Shown: positions 1-9,043, counted from the first letter of the stretch. The stretch is DNA of 26,264 nt from CAZDYP01 sp964509505 (GCA_964509505.1 CAZDYP010000058.1:1-26264), one strand, 5' to 3'. A program made the numbers and translations. The notes: generated by a model not told the origin, from the sequence alone.

Positions 1-1653
<1,653 letters not shown>

Positions 1654-1656
1654 AAC

Positions 1657-1740
1657 GTAAAAAGTAATTAGTAATGAGTAATTGATGGCGCCATGTCCAA
1701 TTACTCATTACTAATTACTTTTTACTAACCTTGGGGTTAG
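1657..1740. repeat. 27-bp perfect inverted repeat plus a second hairpin touching the next start codon
   Basis: Arms 1657-1683 and 1699-1725 are exact reverse complements, with a 15-base loop holding the palindrome TGGCGCCA. The arms are built from near-repeats of the word AGTAATT/AGTAATG. A second stem, CTAACC (1725-1730) with GGTTAG (1735-1740) and loop TTGG, ends one base before the ATG at 1742. In mRNA this would fold between the large and small mutase subunit genes and cover the start region of the latter. No clear Shine-Dalgarno sequence exists outside the hairpin. It could act as a processing or attenuation element that sets subunit ratio; that is inference. Confidence 0.85.
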
Positions 1741-1741
1741 T

Positions 1742-2152
1742 ATGGCTGAAACGAAAATCAGAGTGTTGATTGCCAAGCCCGGCTTGGATGGGCATGATCG
1801 GGGCGCGAAGGTGGTGGCGCGCGCGTTGCGCGATGCGGGCATGGAAGTGATCTATACGGGGCTGCGCCAAACGCCAGAGATGATTGTCGAGGCGGCGATT
1901 CAGGAAGATGTAGATTGTATCGGTCTTTCGATTTTGTCCAACGCGCACATGGCGATCTTTCCGAAGATTGTGGAGCTGCTCAAGAAAGAACAACGCGACG
2001 ACATCTTGCTGTTCGCAGGCGGCATCATTCCCGACGACGATGTGCCGGTCCTGAAGCGCATGGGGTTTCGCGGCATCTTCGGACCTGGCGCGGATACGCG
2101 TGACATCGTGCGGTTCATTCGAGAGGAAGTGAGTCAACGCGTCAACGCGTAA
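1742..2152 (+). CDS. icmB: B12-binding small subunit of acyl-CoA mutase
   Basis: A 136-residue protein that is a single cobalamin-binding Rossmann-like domain, the usual size of a free-standing IcmB-type subunit. The B12-binding signature DxHxxG is present as DGHDRG (Asp16, His18, Gly21; the His becomes the lower cobalt ligand), followed by the S-x-L motif (Ser63-Ile64-Leu65) and the GG loop in FAGGIIPDDD. It should pair with the large subunit encoded just upstream to make the active adenosylcobalamin-dependent mutase. The last codons (SQRVNA) lie inside the repeated word gtcaacgcgt that continues past the stop, so the intergenic repeat seems to have spread into the gene end. The small subunit alone does not decide the substrate. 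Confidence 0.93.
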   Translation: MAETKIRVLIAKPGLDGHDRGAKVVARALRDAGMEVIYTGLRQTPEMIVEAAIQEDVDCIGLSILSNAHMAIFPKIVELLKKEQRDDILLFAGGIIPDDDVPVLKRMGFRGIFGPGADTRDIVRFIREEVSQRVNA

Positions 2153-2208
2153 ACGGGTAACGGGCGCTCTCCTCGTTTTCTCGTTTCCGCCCTCACTCGT
2201 TGACTGAG
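2130..2208. repeat. Degenerate inverted word array between icmB and the GTPase gene
   Basis: The left side has gtcaacgcgtcaacgcgt and aaacgggtaacggg. The right side (cgttttctcgtttcc, then cactcgttgactgag) reads the same kind of words on the other strand: gtcaacgag and ggaaacgag. The array covers the end of one coding sequence and stops just before the ATG at 2215. Confidence 0.55.
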
Positions 2209-2214
2209 ACCAAC

Positions 2215-3186
2215 ATGGACATTGTGCAACGACTCCTCGCCAATGATCGCCGCGCCGTCGCGCGTCTCATCACATGGATCGAGAATGGCGATGCGCGGGC
2301 GCGCGAGGCGCTGGGCGAATTGTTTCCGCACACAGGCCGCGCGCATATCATCGGCGTGACGGGCGCGCCTGGCACAGGCAAATCTACCCTTGTGTCTGCA
2401 TTGGCGAAGGAAGAACGCAAACGCGGTTACACCGTCGGCATCATCTCGGTTGATCCAACTTCGCCGTTCACAGGCGGCGCATTGCTTGGCGACCGCATTC
2501 GCATGATGGACTTGAGCGGCGATGCGGGCGTGTATATGCGCTCGATGGCGTCGCGCGGCAGCGTGGGCGGTTTAGCGCTGGCTACCAACGATGCGATTCG
2601 CGTGTTGGATGCATTTGGCAAAGACAAAATTTTCGTGGAGACGGTCGGCGCAGGGCAAGCCGAAGTGGACATCGCCAAGACCGCGCATACTGTCATCGTC
2701 ATCGAAGCGCCAGGCTTGGGTGATGAGATTCAGGCGTTCAAGGCGGGCATTCTTGAAATCGCCGATGTGTTCGTTGTGAACAAGGCAGATCGTGAAGGCG
2801 CAGACAAAACGGCTAACGCGCTCAAGACGATGCTTGACCTTGGCAACACGATGAAGCAGCAAAGCCTTGCGAAGGCTCTGAACCCTTCGCAAGTGTCACT
2901 ATGGCGTCCACCCATTCTCAAAACGATTGCTAACGAAGAACAAGGCATTATTCCACTCGCCGACGAACTCGACAAACATTGGCAACATCTGAAAGACAGT
3001 GGTCAACTTGCGGTGCGTGAACGTGAGCGCATCGTGGATGAACTACATGATTTGTTAGCGCGTGAATTGTTGCGCCAACGGCTCGCGCAAGTGGGGGAGA
3101 AAAATTTTGCGCGCGTGATTGACGACATCACCCAACGCAAGGTGGATCCGCACAGCGCGACACAAAGAATTTTGAACGGCTTGTAA
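2215..3186 (+). CDS. meaB: MeaB/ArgK-family G-protein chaperone of the mutase
   Basis: A 323-residue P-loop GTPase of the MeaB/MMAA family, which gates adenosylcobalamin loading and protects B12 mutases from inactivation. Visible motifs are the P-loop GVTGAPGTGKS (residues about 47-57), the family block SVDPTSPFTGGALLGDRIRM, SMASRG in the switch region, ETVGAGQAE (Walker B/switch II region) and the guanine-specificity motif NKAD. The C-terminal helical tail matches the dimerisation arm of the family. The frame also has a TTG at 2200, but ATG 2215 is the better start; there is no obvious Shine-Dalgarno sequence. Its position directly after the two mutase subunits supports a dedicated chaperone (MeaI-like if the mutase is Icm). 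Confidence 0.93.
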   Translation: MDIVQRLLANDRRAVARLITWIENGDARAREALGELFPHTGRAHIIGVTGAPGTGKSTLVSALAKEERKRGYTVGIISVDPTSPFTGGALLGDRIRMMDLSGDAGVYMRSMASRGSVGGLALATNDAIRVLDAFGKDKIFVETVGAGQAEVDIAKTAHTVIVIEAPGLGDEIQAFKAGILEIADVFVVNKADREGADKTANALKTMLDLGNTMKQQSLAKALNPSQVSLWRPPILKTIANEEQGIIPLADELDKHWQHLKDSGQLAVRERERIVDELHDLLARELLRQRLAQVGEKNFARVIDDITQRKVDPHSATQRILNGL

Positions 3187-3205
3187 CGCAAATTGCCAAT
3201 TTGCG
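3187..3205. repeat. Short perfect hairpin after meaB
   Basis: CGCAAATTG and CAATTTGCG are exact reverse complements around a single C. With flanking gta/tac the pairing extends to about 12 pairs with one mismatch. There is no T-tract, so it is a poor intrinsic terminator; it may be another intergenic word palindrome. Confidence 0.6.
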
Positions 3206-3223
3206 CTACATTGAGGAGACTCG

Positions 3224-3664
3224 ATGAACTGTCCTCGTTGTAATGCTGAAAACGCCGACCATGCGCGTTTTTGCGCGAATTGTGGGCAACCACTTACACC
3301 CCAAACCGCGTCACTCGCACCGATTCCGCCTGTTACATCAACGCCAGCGCCTGCTCCGATCGTGAAAGCGACTGTCACACCGCCCGACGTGAATACGGCT
3401 TTCGTGCTTGAGTTGGTGTTGGGACTCATTGGCTTCATGGGCGTCGGCTGGATGTATGGTGGGCACATCACCGTCGGCGCTATCTTGTTGATAGGTTGGT
3501 GGTTGGCGATGGCTGTCGGTATTGGAGGCTTGACGATCTTCACCTTGGGAATTGGCTGTTGCATTTGGATTCCCGTGCAGTTCGTCGCGCCATTCATTTC
3601 GGCGTTGATCTTGCGCAATCAATTGCAGTCACAAAATCCTTTCAGCAGCACGTTTCCCCAATAA
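3224..3664 (+). CDS. Zinc-ribbon membrane protein of unknown function
   Basis: A 146-residue protein. Residues 1-22 are a zinc ribbon with two CxxC pairs (CPRC and CANC). A Pro/Thr/Ala-rich linker follows to about residue 55, then two or three hydrophobic segments with Gly-rich helices (GLIGFMGVGWMYGG, then GAILLIGWWLAMAVGIGG and the following stretch). Start ATG 3224 has a good Shine-Dalgarno, GAGGAG, about 6 bases upstream. The stop TAA shares its last A with the ATG of the next gene (TAATG), so the two are probably translationally coupled. Zinc-ribbon plus membrane-domain proteins are common but functionally undefined; no partner can be named from sequence. Confidence 0.8.
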   Translation: MNCPRCNAENADHARFCANCGQPLTPQTASLAPIPPVTSTPAPAPIVKATVTPPDVNTAFVLELVLGLIGFMGVGWMYGGHITVGAILLIGWWLAMAVGIGGLTIFTLGIGCCIWIPVQFVAPFISALILRNQLQSQNPFSSTFPQ

Positions 3665-4278
3665 TGTCCACTCACTTGTTTCTGATCCGTCATGGCGAAA
3701 CGACGTTCAATTACGAAGGGCGCGTGCAAGGTTGGCTCGATGTGCCGCTCAGTGACCATGGCTTGCATCAAGCGGAACGCATCGCGCATCGTTTACAGCA
3801 CGACACCCTTCAGGCGATTTACGCCAGCGATTTGTTGCGCGCGCGCGTCACCGCCGAAGCGATCGGGCGCGCCTTGAATTTGCCGGTGCAGTTAGATGAA
3901 CGTCTGCGCGAACACATGCTGGGCGCGCTACAAGGTTTGAATAGCGAGGAGATCCGCGCCCAATTTCCCGCGCGTGTCGCGCAACAAGCAATTTCTACTC
4001 AGCGCGTGCCTGCGCCCGGCGAAGAACCAATGGAGCAGTTCGCCGCGCGTGTGCGCGCTTGCGTGGAAGACATCGTCGCCAAACACTCTGGGCAGAACGT
4101 CGTCGTCGTATCGCACGGCGGCACGATACACGTCCTGTTGGCGTTGTATCTGGGCATGGACATTCATCGTCCGTCCTCATTTCATTTTGGCAACGCCTCG
4201 CTTACGAAAGTCAGTTTCGAGGGGCGACGCTTTCGGGTGTATGCCTTGAATGATACGCATCATCTGTGGCACTCCTAA
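3664..4278 (+). CDS. Histidine phosphatase superfamily protein (phosphoglycerate mutase-like)
   Basis: A 204-residue branch 1 histidine phosphatase. The catalytic LIRHGET is at residues 7-13 (His10 would be the phosphorylated nucleophile), followed by the conserved SDLLRARVTAEAIG block, the acidic LREHMLGALQG region and the second catalytic His in VVSHGGTIH. The frame is open further upstream, but ATG 3664 is chosen because it overlaps the previous stop by one base and begins just before the catalytic strand. The substrate cannot be assigned: the family includes cofactor-dependent phosphoglycerate mutases, CobC-type phosphatases and broad phosphatases, and an upstream B12-dependent system is only weak support for a CobC-like role. 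Confidence 0.88.
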   Translation: MSTHLFLIRHGETTFNYEGRVQGWLDVPLSDHGLHQAERIAHRLQHDTLQAIYASDLLRARVTAEAIGRALNLPVQLDERLREHMLGALQGLNSEEIRAQFPARVAQQAISTQRVPAPGEEPMEQFAARVRACVEDIVAKHSGQNVVVVSHGGTIHVLLALYLGMDIHRPSSFHFGNASLTKVSFEGRRFRVYALNDTHHLWHS

Positions 4279-4298
4279 ACCCCTGGCAAGGAGGTATC

Positions 4299-5270
4299 AT
4301 GACTGCTTCGCTTTCCAGCCGCTCATTCCGTATGTATGGCGAAATGACCATCATCAGCGGCGGCTCGCATCCTGCATTGGCGCAGGAAGTCGCTGATTGT
4401 TTAGACACGAAACTGCATGGGGTTGAAATCAATAAATTTCCCAACGACAACATCTTCGTGCGTTTGTTGTCGTCGGTGCGCTCGCGCGATGTGTTCATCA
4501 TTCACCCCACGTGCTATCCCGTCAGCGACAATGTGCTGAAACTGTTGATTTTGATTGATGCGTTGTGGCGCGACTCGGCAGGGCGCATCACGGCCGTCAT
4601 GCCCTACTTCGCCTATTCGCGCACCGACAAGAAAGATGTGCCACGCACACCCATCTCCGCGCGCCTGATGGCGAACCTCATCACCACCGCAGGCGCTGAC
4701 CGTTTCTTGACGCTCGATTTGCACGCGGGACAAATCGCAGGCTTCTTCGGCATTCCTGGCGACGAAATGAGCGCGTTCACGATTTTGCGCGATTATTTTT
4801 TGCAGAAGCAATTACGGGACGCGGTCGTCGTCTCCGCCGACGAAGGGCGCTCGAAACGCTCGCGCAAATTTGCCGAAGCGCTCGATCTGCCGCTGGCGAT
4901 TATCGAGAAGCGGCGCCGAGATACCCACACCGAAGCGCTCACCTTGATTGGCGAAGTGAAGGGCATGGATGCGATTGTGTTGGATGATGAGATTGACACA
5001 GGTGGTACGGTCTGCAACGCGGCTAATGTATTGCGCGACGCGGACGCGCGTCGTATCTTCCTGTGCGCAACTCATCCTATCTTCTCGCCGCCTGCCACAG
5101 AACGTCTGGCGAAGGCAGGCTTCGAGGAAATCGTCGTGACTAACACCGTGCCTGTGCCGCCCGAAAAGCAATTGCCAAATCTCACCGTCTTATCCGTCGG
5201 TCCTTTCATCGCCAAAATCATTGATCGCATTCATCGTGGGAGCTCGGTAGGGGAATTGGTGAACGAGTGA
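4299..5270 (+). CDS. prs: Ribose-phosphate pyrophosphokinase (PRPP synthetase)
   Basis: A 323-residue enzyme making PRPP from ribose 5-phosphate and ATP, for nucleotide, His and Trp synthesis. Visible motifs are the N-terminal ISGGSHPALAQEVADCL, the ATP-binding PYFAYSRTDKKD (usually YxYxRQDRK), the metal/regulatory DLHAGQIAGFF, the flexible-loop lysine region IEKRRRDTH, and the PRPP-binding VLDDEIDTGGT. The length is normal. ATG 4299 is chosen because AAGGAGG lies 4 bases upstream; a second candidate at 4332 would remove an unconserved leader. The gene begins 20 bases after the histidine phosphatase stop, so they probably share a transcript. Its last codons (VNE) blend into the word array that follows. 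Confidence 0.93.
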   Translation: MTASLSSRSFRMYGEMTIISGGSHPALAQEVADCLDTKLHGVEINKFPNDNIFVRLLSSVRSRDVFIIHPTCYPVSDNVLKLLILIDALWRDSAGRITAVMPYFAYSRTDKKDVPRTPISARLMANLITTAGADRFLTLDLHAGQIAGFFGIPGDEMSAFTILRDYFLQKQLRDAVVVSADEGRSKRSRKFAEALDLPLAIIEKRRRDTHTEALTLIGEVKGMDAIVLDDEIDTGGTVCNAANVLRDADARRIFLCATHPIFSPPATERLAKAGFEEIVVTNTVPVPPEKQLPNLTVLSVGPFIAKIIDRIHRGSSVGELVNE

Positions 5271-5450
5271 CTGAGCAAACGAGTAAACGAGGGGATGAGG
5301 CGATGAGGGAAATTATGGGAATTAGGGGAAAATCAGCGCGCCGTGATGGCCTTATTTCTCCGCGTCTCGTTTCTCACGACTTGTCGCTTGTGCACTCGTT
5401 CTCCTGTTGATTCATTTACGCGTCTCCTCATGTCCCCATTTACGCCTCCG
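5260..5450. repeat. Gene-free 180-bp gap made of degenerate words in inverted arrangement
   Basis: The left half repeats acgagt/acgagg/gatgagg (gtgaacgagtgactgagc, aaacgagtaaacgagg). The right half carries the complementary words: tctcgtttctcacgac, cactcgttctcc, cgcgtctcctcatg and catttacgcctcc. No gene, promoter or terminator is evident. The array stops two bases before the ATG at 5453 and no Shine-Dalgarno is present there. Confidence 0.55.
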
Positions 5451-5452
5451 CC

Positions 5453-6670
5453 ATGTTCCACCTTTCCTCTCTCGCCCTCCCTATCATCCTCCTTGCCTAC
5501 ATCGGCATTGCCATCGGCGAGTATCCACGTTTGCGGATGAACCGCGCGACGATTGCGCTCGTCAGCGCAGTCGCATTGATCGTCACAGGCGCCCTGTCGT
5601 TTGACGAAGCGATACGCTCACTCGATACAGACACGCTCATCTTGTTGTTCAGCATGATGGTGCTCAATGTGCATTTGCGTCTGGCGGGGTTCTTCAACTG
5701 GATTGGCGCGTTGGTCATCACGCACGCCCATTCGCCGAAGGTATTACTAGCGTGGATCATCGTGAGCGCGGGTGTGTTGTCGGCGTTGTTCCTCAACGAT
5801 ACGCTCGTGTTGCTGTTCACGCCGCTCGTGTTGCATGTCACCACGACGCTCAAGCGTAATCCCATCCCGTATCTCGTTGGGCTTGCGACGGCGGCAAACA
5901 TCGGCTCGACAGCAACCATCACGGGCAACCCCCAAAACATGCTCATCGGGCTCGCGTCCAACATTTCGTTCAACGCGTTCCTCGCGGCGCTCGCGCCCGT
6001 GGCGTTGATTGGCATGGCAATTGCCTGGGGGGTGATTGTGTGGGTTTATCGCGCCGAGTTCACGTCGCAAAAATTTGAACGCGCTTATGAGCTGACGAGT
6101 GAAGTTTATGCGCCGTTATTTCGCAAGAGTTTATTGTTGACGGCGTTGATGCTCGTCGCGTTTATGTGGGGCGCACCGATTCCCTTGACGGCGCTGGTTG
6201 TCGCTGCGGCGTTGCTCGTCACACGGCGTCTCAAACCGTCGCGCATCTTCGCGCAAGTGGATTGGGCATTGCTTGTTTTTTTCAGCGGCTTGTTCGTCGT
6301 CACGGGCGCGTTGAGCGCCACGGGTTGGTCAACCGAGTTATTTCGTTGGGTCGAGCCGTTGACACGCGCGGGCATCATGCCCTTGACCTTAGTAACTGTC
6401 GTGTTAAGCAACGTTGTATCGAATGTGCCTGCCGTATTGCTTTTCCGGCCCATCGTGCCGCAACTGCCTGATCCAACGCGGGTGTGGCTCACGTTGGCGA
6501 TGGCTTCAACCCTAGCAGGCAATCTGACATTACTCGGTTCGGTGTGCAATCTTATCGTTGCGGAATCGGCGCGGACGTTGGGGGTGAAGCTGACGTTTGG
6601 TGAGTATTTGAAGGCAGGCGTGCCGATTACAGTACTGACAGTGAGCGTGGGGATTGTGTGGTTAGGTTGA
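5453..6670 (+). CDS. ArsB/NhaD-like (SLC13-related) ion or anion permease
   Basis: A 405-residue integral membrane protein with about 10-11 hydrophobic segments, of the ArsB/NhaD/CitMHS transporter superfamily (YbiR-like). The family's two discontinuous-helix signatures are visible: LFLNDTLVLLFTPLVL in the first half with the following NIGSTATITGNPQNMLIG, and the second-half equivalent VVLSNVVSNVPAVLLF with LAGNLTLLGSVCNLIV. These are typical of inner-membrane carriers moving arsenite, Na+/H+ or dicarboxylates. The substrate cannot be told from sequence, and no arsenic-resistance genes lie nearby. The start ATG follows a repeat array and lacks a recognisable ribosome binding site. Confidence 0.85.
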   Translation: MFHLSSLALPIILLAYIGIAIGEYPRLRMNRATIALVSAVALIVTGALSFDEAIRSLDTDTLILLFSMMVLNVHLRLAGFFNWIGALVITHAHSPKVLLAWIIVSAGVLSALFLNDTLVLLFTPLVLHVTTTLKRNPIPYLVGLATAANIGSTATITGNPQNMLIGLASNISFNAFLAALAPVALIGMAIAWGVIVWVYRAEFTSQKFERAYELTSEVYAPLFRKSLLLTALMLVAFMWGAPIPLTALVVAAALLVTRRLKPSRIFAQVDWALLVFFSGLFVVTGALSATGWSTELFRWVEPLTRAGIMPLTLVTVVLSNVVSNVPAVLLFRPIVPQLPDPTRVWLTLAMASTLAGNLTLLGSVCNLIVAESARTLGVKLTFGEYLKAGVPITVLTVSVGIVWLG

Positions 6671-6689
6671 AAGTCTTTCCTAATTTATT

Positions 6690-6787
6690 CAGAAGACCTC
6701 TTGCAAAAGTCAATTTGATGTGAGTTCAAGGTTGTAAATGGCAGCAATCAGGTTGAAACGCAAAGAAAACCTCTTTCTACACACATC
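6690..6787 (-). mobile_element. 3' end of an IS5-like element (transposase tail plus one terminal repeat)
   Basis: On the minus strand, codons from about 6787 to 6710 read CRKRFSLRFNLIAAIYNLEL and then stop after TSN. This matches the recurring C-terminus of IS5-type DDE transposases (R-R-F-x-L-R-F-N-L-I-A-x-I-Y-N-x-E-L). It is followed outward by GAAGACCTCTTGCAAAAG (about 6691-6708), which resembles IS5-group terminal inverted repeats. No matching left end or transposase body is in the window, so this is a deletion remnant. Confidence 0.65.
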
Positions 6788-6934
6788 TGCAAACGGCTCG
6801 CCGCGCCCCGTGACGATTTGGACGGCGTAGCCATGCTGCGTCAGTAAGCGCGCGTGATTGGCAATCAAGCATTCAACGCCGCCAATTGTTGGCGCTGAAG
6901 CATAGTGAAGCAGCGCAATGCGCGGACGGCTCAT
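6788..6934 (-). pseudogene. Truncated GT4-type glycosyltransferase, fused to an IS transposase tail
   Basis: ATG 6934 opens a frame reading MSRPRIALLHYASAPTIGG and then VECLIANHARLL..YAVQIVTGRGEP. This is the first strand, Gly-rich loop and first helix of a GT-B family 4 glycosyltransferase. Homology ends after about 49 residues and the frame runs on into the IS5-like transposase C-terminus, giving an 85-codon chimera if read from the upstream TTG at 6967. A normal GT4 enzyme has 350-400 residues, so the catalytic domain is gone. The ATG overlaps the stop of the preceding PII-like gene (TGATG), showing that the intact gene was once part of that operon. Confidence 0.75.
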
Positions 6935-7296
6935 CACTCGCTCTGCTGTCTTTGACGCAAACCCCACGCGCGCGCGACGGGCAGCTCGAACATGACCCCT
7001 GTGTGTGGATGATCAAAGTCGCCGACGACGGCGTGCGCGGCAGCGACGGCTTTCTCCAATGTTTCGTCGTCGTCAATGATCGCGAAGAAGGTGCGATGCT
7101 CGACCAGCTCGGCGGACAGCAGTGATTTGAGTGAGGGCATGAGCGGCATGTCGTCGCGGATGGCGCGCTCATGAATGCGCCCCATCCCCGCCGTATCAAT
7201 CAGGGTAATGCCCTTCACGCCTGCTTGTTTCCAACCCTCGATAATTGCTTCGCCTTTGGCGTCGTCGTCCATCACGACGACCAACATGTGTATCAT
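6934..7296 (-). CDS. PII-like signalling protein linked to a CPA2 antiporter
   Basis: A 120-residue protein with the ferredoxin-like PII fold pattern: strand MLVVVMDD, helix KGEAIIEGWKQAGVKGITL, a T-loop-like segment (about residues 36-62, TAGMGRIHERAIRDDMPLMP), strand HRTFFAIIDDD, helix ETLEKAVAAAHAVVG and a B-loop-like DFDHPHTGVMFELPVARAWGL. The canonical T-loop tyrosine and the B-loop TGKxGDG are absent, so it is not GlnB/GlnK but one of the divergent PII-like proteins that often sit beside transporters. The start at 7296 overlaps the antiporter stop by 4 bases (ATGA), with GGAGG just upstream, so the two are co-translated. Proposed role: nucleotide-sensing regulator of the antiporter (inference from position). 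Confidence 0.75.
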   Translation of the reverse strand: MIHMLVVVMDDDAKGEAIIEGWKQAGVKGITLIDTAGMGRIHERAIRDDMPLMPSLKSLLSAELVEHRTFFAIIDDDETLEKAVAAAHAVVGDFDHPHTGVMFELPVARAWGLRQRQQSE

Positions 7297-8489
7297 GATT
7301 TGCCTCCATTCGCTGATTGCTGCTGGAATGCCCAGCGCAACAACAAGGGCGTCACCAACGTCGTCGCCAACACCATCACGACGACAGCCGAGAAGACCGC
7401 GTCGGAGATGAGTCCGCTCGTTAAACCCACCGACGCGACAATCAAGCCGACTTCGCCGCGTGAGACCATGCCAATTCCGATGCGCCACGACTCGCGCCAA
7501 TTATACCCGCCGATGCGCGCGCCCACCCCACAGCCGATAATCTTCGAGACAATCGCCGCTAAGATAATCAGTACGACAAAGGGCAAGCCTTCCCAACCAA
7601 TGGCGCGAGCATTTGCCTCCAACCCGATGCTGACGAAGAAGATAGGCACGAAGAACCCGTAGGTCAAGGGATTCATGCCGCGCTCAATCTGATGTTTGGC
7701 ATGAGTGCGCCCGAAGAACACGCCCGCGAGGAACGCGCCCGTGATCGCAGCCATGCCGCCCAACGCCTCCGCCGACCACGCAAACGCCAGCGTGACGACG
7801 ACGACGAGCGCGAGCAAGCCTTGGCTGATGGGCAACTGTTCGATCCAGCGAGTGAGCGGGCGAATCAACCATACACCCAACACGACCGCGCCCGTGAGAA
7901 AGAGGCTCATGCGCGCGATGACCCAGAGCAGGCTGCTCACATCGGCGGAGGGACCGCTGGTCAGCGCGAGAAACACGGATAGCACGAGGATCACCAACAC
8001 GTCGTCAATCACCGCCGCGCCCAACAACGCAATGCCTTCGCGGCTACGTAGCACCTTCAGCTCCATGAGCGTCTGCGCCGAGATGCTGACGCTGGTCGCC
8101 GTGAGGATGATGCCCATGAAGAGGCTTTTTTGCAAAGGGTAATTGAACAGGAGCGCCACGCCTGTGCCCAACACCCAGGGCACAAGCACACCCAACACGC
8201 CTGCCCAGGTCGCCACTTTGCCCGCGCGCCGCATTTCCTCGACTTCGACTTCCAAGCCGGCGATGAACATAAGCAGGATGACGCCAACTTCAGCCAACAC
8301 TTTGACCACCTCATCAAAATGACCTTTGGCAAAGAGCGGCCAATGCAACAGGTCGAGCGCGGTTGGTCCGAGCACCAACCCAATGAGGAGCTCACCCAAC
8401 ACGGCGGGTTGACCCAGCTGCGTGCTGACCCAACCGCCCGCTTTGGCCGCAAAGATGATGACGGCGAGGAGTAGGAAAATATCGAACAT
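7293..8489 (-). CDS. CPA2-family cation/proton antiporter (KefB/NapA type)
   Basis: A 398-residue membrane protein with about 12-13 hydrophobic helices, matching the core of the Na+(K+)/H+ exchanger family without a C-terminal RCK/TrkA-N domain. The N-terminal block GQPAVLGELLIGLVLGP is typical, as are ATSVSISAQTLMELKVL (unwound helix region) and AAVIDDVLVILVLS with Asp162-Asp163, the two-Asp ion-binding motif of electrogenic CPA2 antiporters (NapA-like). The start ATG 8489 has AGGAGG about 11 bases upstream, which overlaps the end of a histidine kinase remnant. It is first in an operon with the PII-like gene and the former glycosyltransferase gene. Probable role: monovalent cation and pH homeostasis. 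Confidence 0.9.
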   Translation of the reverse strand: MFDIFLLLAVIIFAAKAGGWVSTQLGQPAVLGELLIGLVLGPTALDLLHWPLFAKGHFDEVVKVLAEVGVILLMFIAGLEVEVEEMRRAGKVATWAGVLGVLVPWVLGTGVALLFNYPLQKSLFMGIILTATSVSISAQTLMELKVLRSREGIALLGAAVIDDVLVILVLSVFLALTSGPSADVSSLLWVIARMSLFLTGAVVLGVWLIRPLTRWIEQLPISQGLLALVVVVTLAFAWSAEALGGMAAITGAFLAGVFFGRTHAKHQIERGMNPLTYGFFVPIFFVSIGLEANARAIGWEGLPFVVLIILAAIVSKIIGCGVGARIGGYNWRESWRIGIGMVSRGEVGLIVASVGLTSGLISDAVFSAVVVMVLATTLVTPLLLRWAFQQQSANGGKS

Positions 8490-8507
8490 GCGAATGATCG
8501 CCTCCTG

Positions 8508-8591
8508 TTAAGATTGTAGCTTTGGCAAGGTGAATGTGAAACGTGAACCTTGCCCCACGTCGCTGCTGGCACGAATGGCGCCGCTGTGTAT
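8508..8591 (-). pseudogene. C-terminal remnant of a sensor histidine kinase
   Basis: On the minus strand the frame ending at the TAA 8510-8508 reads IHSGAIRASSDVGQGSRFTF, then TLPKLQS. This is the G2-box and final strands of a HATPase_c domain (pattern GGxIxxxSxxGxGSxFxFxLP). Nothing upstream in this frame continues the kinase, so only about 27 residues survive. It abuts the ribosome binding site of the antiporter gene. Confidence 0.7.
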
Positions 8592-8597
8592 CGAGCG

Positions 8598-8663
8598 TGA
8601 GCGTGATGCCTTTTTGCGCGGTCGGGCAAGCCGATGTCCAATACGACTAAATCAGGTTTGTCA
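8598..8663 (-). pseudogene. Response regulator receiver fragment
   Basis: On the minus strand, in a different frame from the kinase remnant, codons read RRDKPDLVVLDIGLPD. This is the strand and phospho-acceptor Asp region of a receiver domain (pattern KPDLVLLDxxLPD). Homology stops right after LPD and there is no upstream receiver sequence, so this is debris of a two-component system joined to the kinase tail. Confidence 0.65.
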
Positions 8664-8947
8664 CGGCGCGCACAGCTTGGGTTTTATAACTTTATGAAGG
8701 TGATGTCCGGGTGGTGTGTGCTGCCGTGAACCTTCGCAGGGTTTAGTATATCACTAATTTACGATTGAGTTCTCAAGTCTAGCGCAAGCTTTTCTGAGGC
8801 TTTGTTCAAGCTGCGAGGGCCACTCTGGCGAAGATTCCGACGAAGTCGCCTTCGCAAGGGTTGTCCCCAAATGCTTCTTTAGGAAAACTTTTTGTGTGCG
8901 CGACATTTTACCCTCTTCACCGCATGGGTGGTCTGTTTAGCGTGAGT
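8664..8947. other. Gene-free stretch with GCGAAGG-type palindromic words
   Basis: I see no supported gene here. The words CCTTCGCAGGGTT (near 8733) and CCTTCGCAAGGGTT (near 8850) occur close to complementary GGCGAAG, giving weak foldback potential. They look like decayed intergenic repeats. Confidence 0.4.
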
Positions 8948-8989
8948 GTTCAACCATTCGCAGACATCAGCAGTCGTAGATGGTTGAAC
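8948..8989. repeat. 10-bp inverted repeat upstream of a promoter
   Basis: GTTCAACCAT (8948-8957) and ATGGTTGAAC (8980-8989) are exact reverse complements around a 22-base loop. They lie about 25 bases before the -35 box at 9015, so they could be an operator or a decayed terminator; no T-tract follows. Confidence 0.5.
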
Positions 8990-9014
8990 GCTTGTGGCTC
9001 ATGGAGAAATAGAC

Positions 9015-9043
9015 TTGATGGACGTATGTGGCGTGTCTATAAT
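9015..9043 (+). promoter_or_regulatory. Sigma70-type promoter for the ATP-grasp gene
   Basis: TTGATG (9015-9020), a 17-base spacer and a perfect TATAAT (9038-9043). The predicted transcript start is near 9050, giving a leader of about 215 bases that contains the MITE-like element before the GTG at 9265. Confidence 0.7.
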
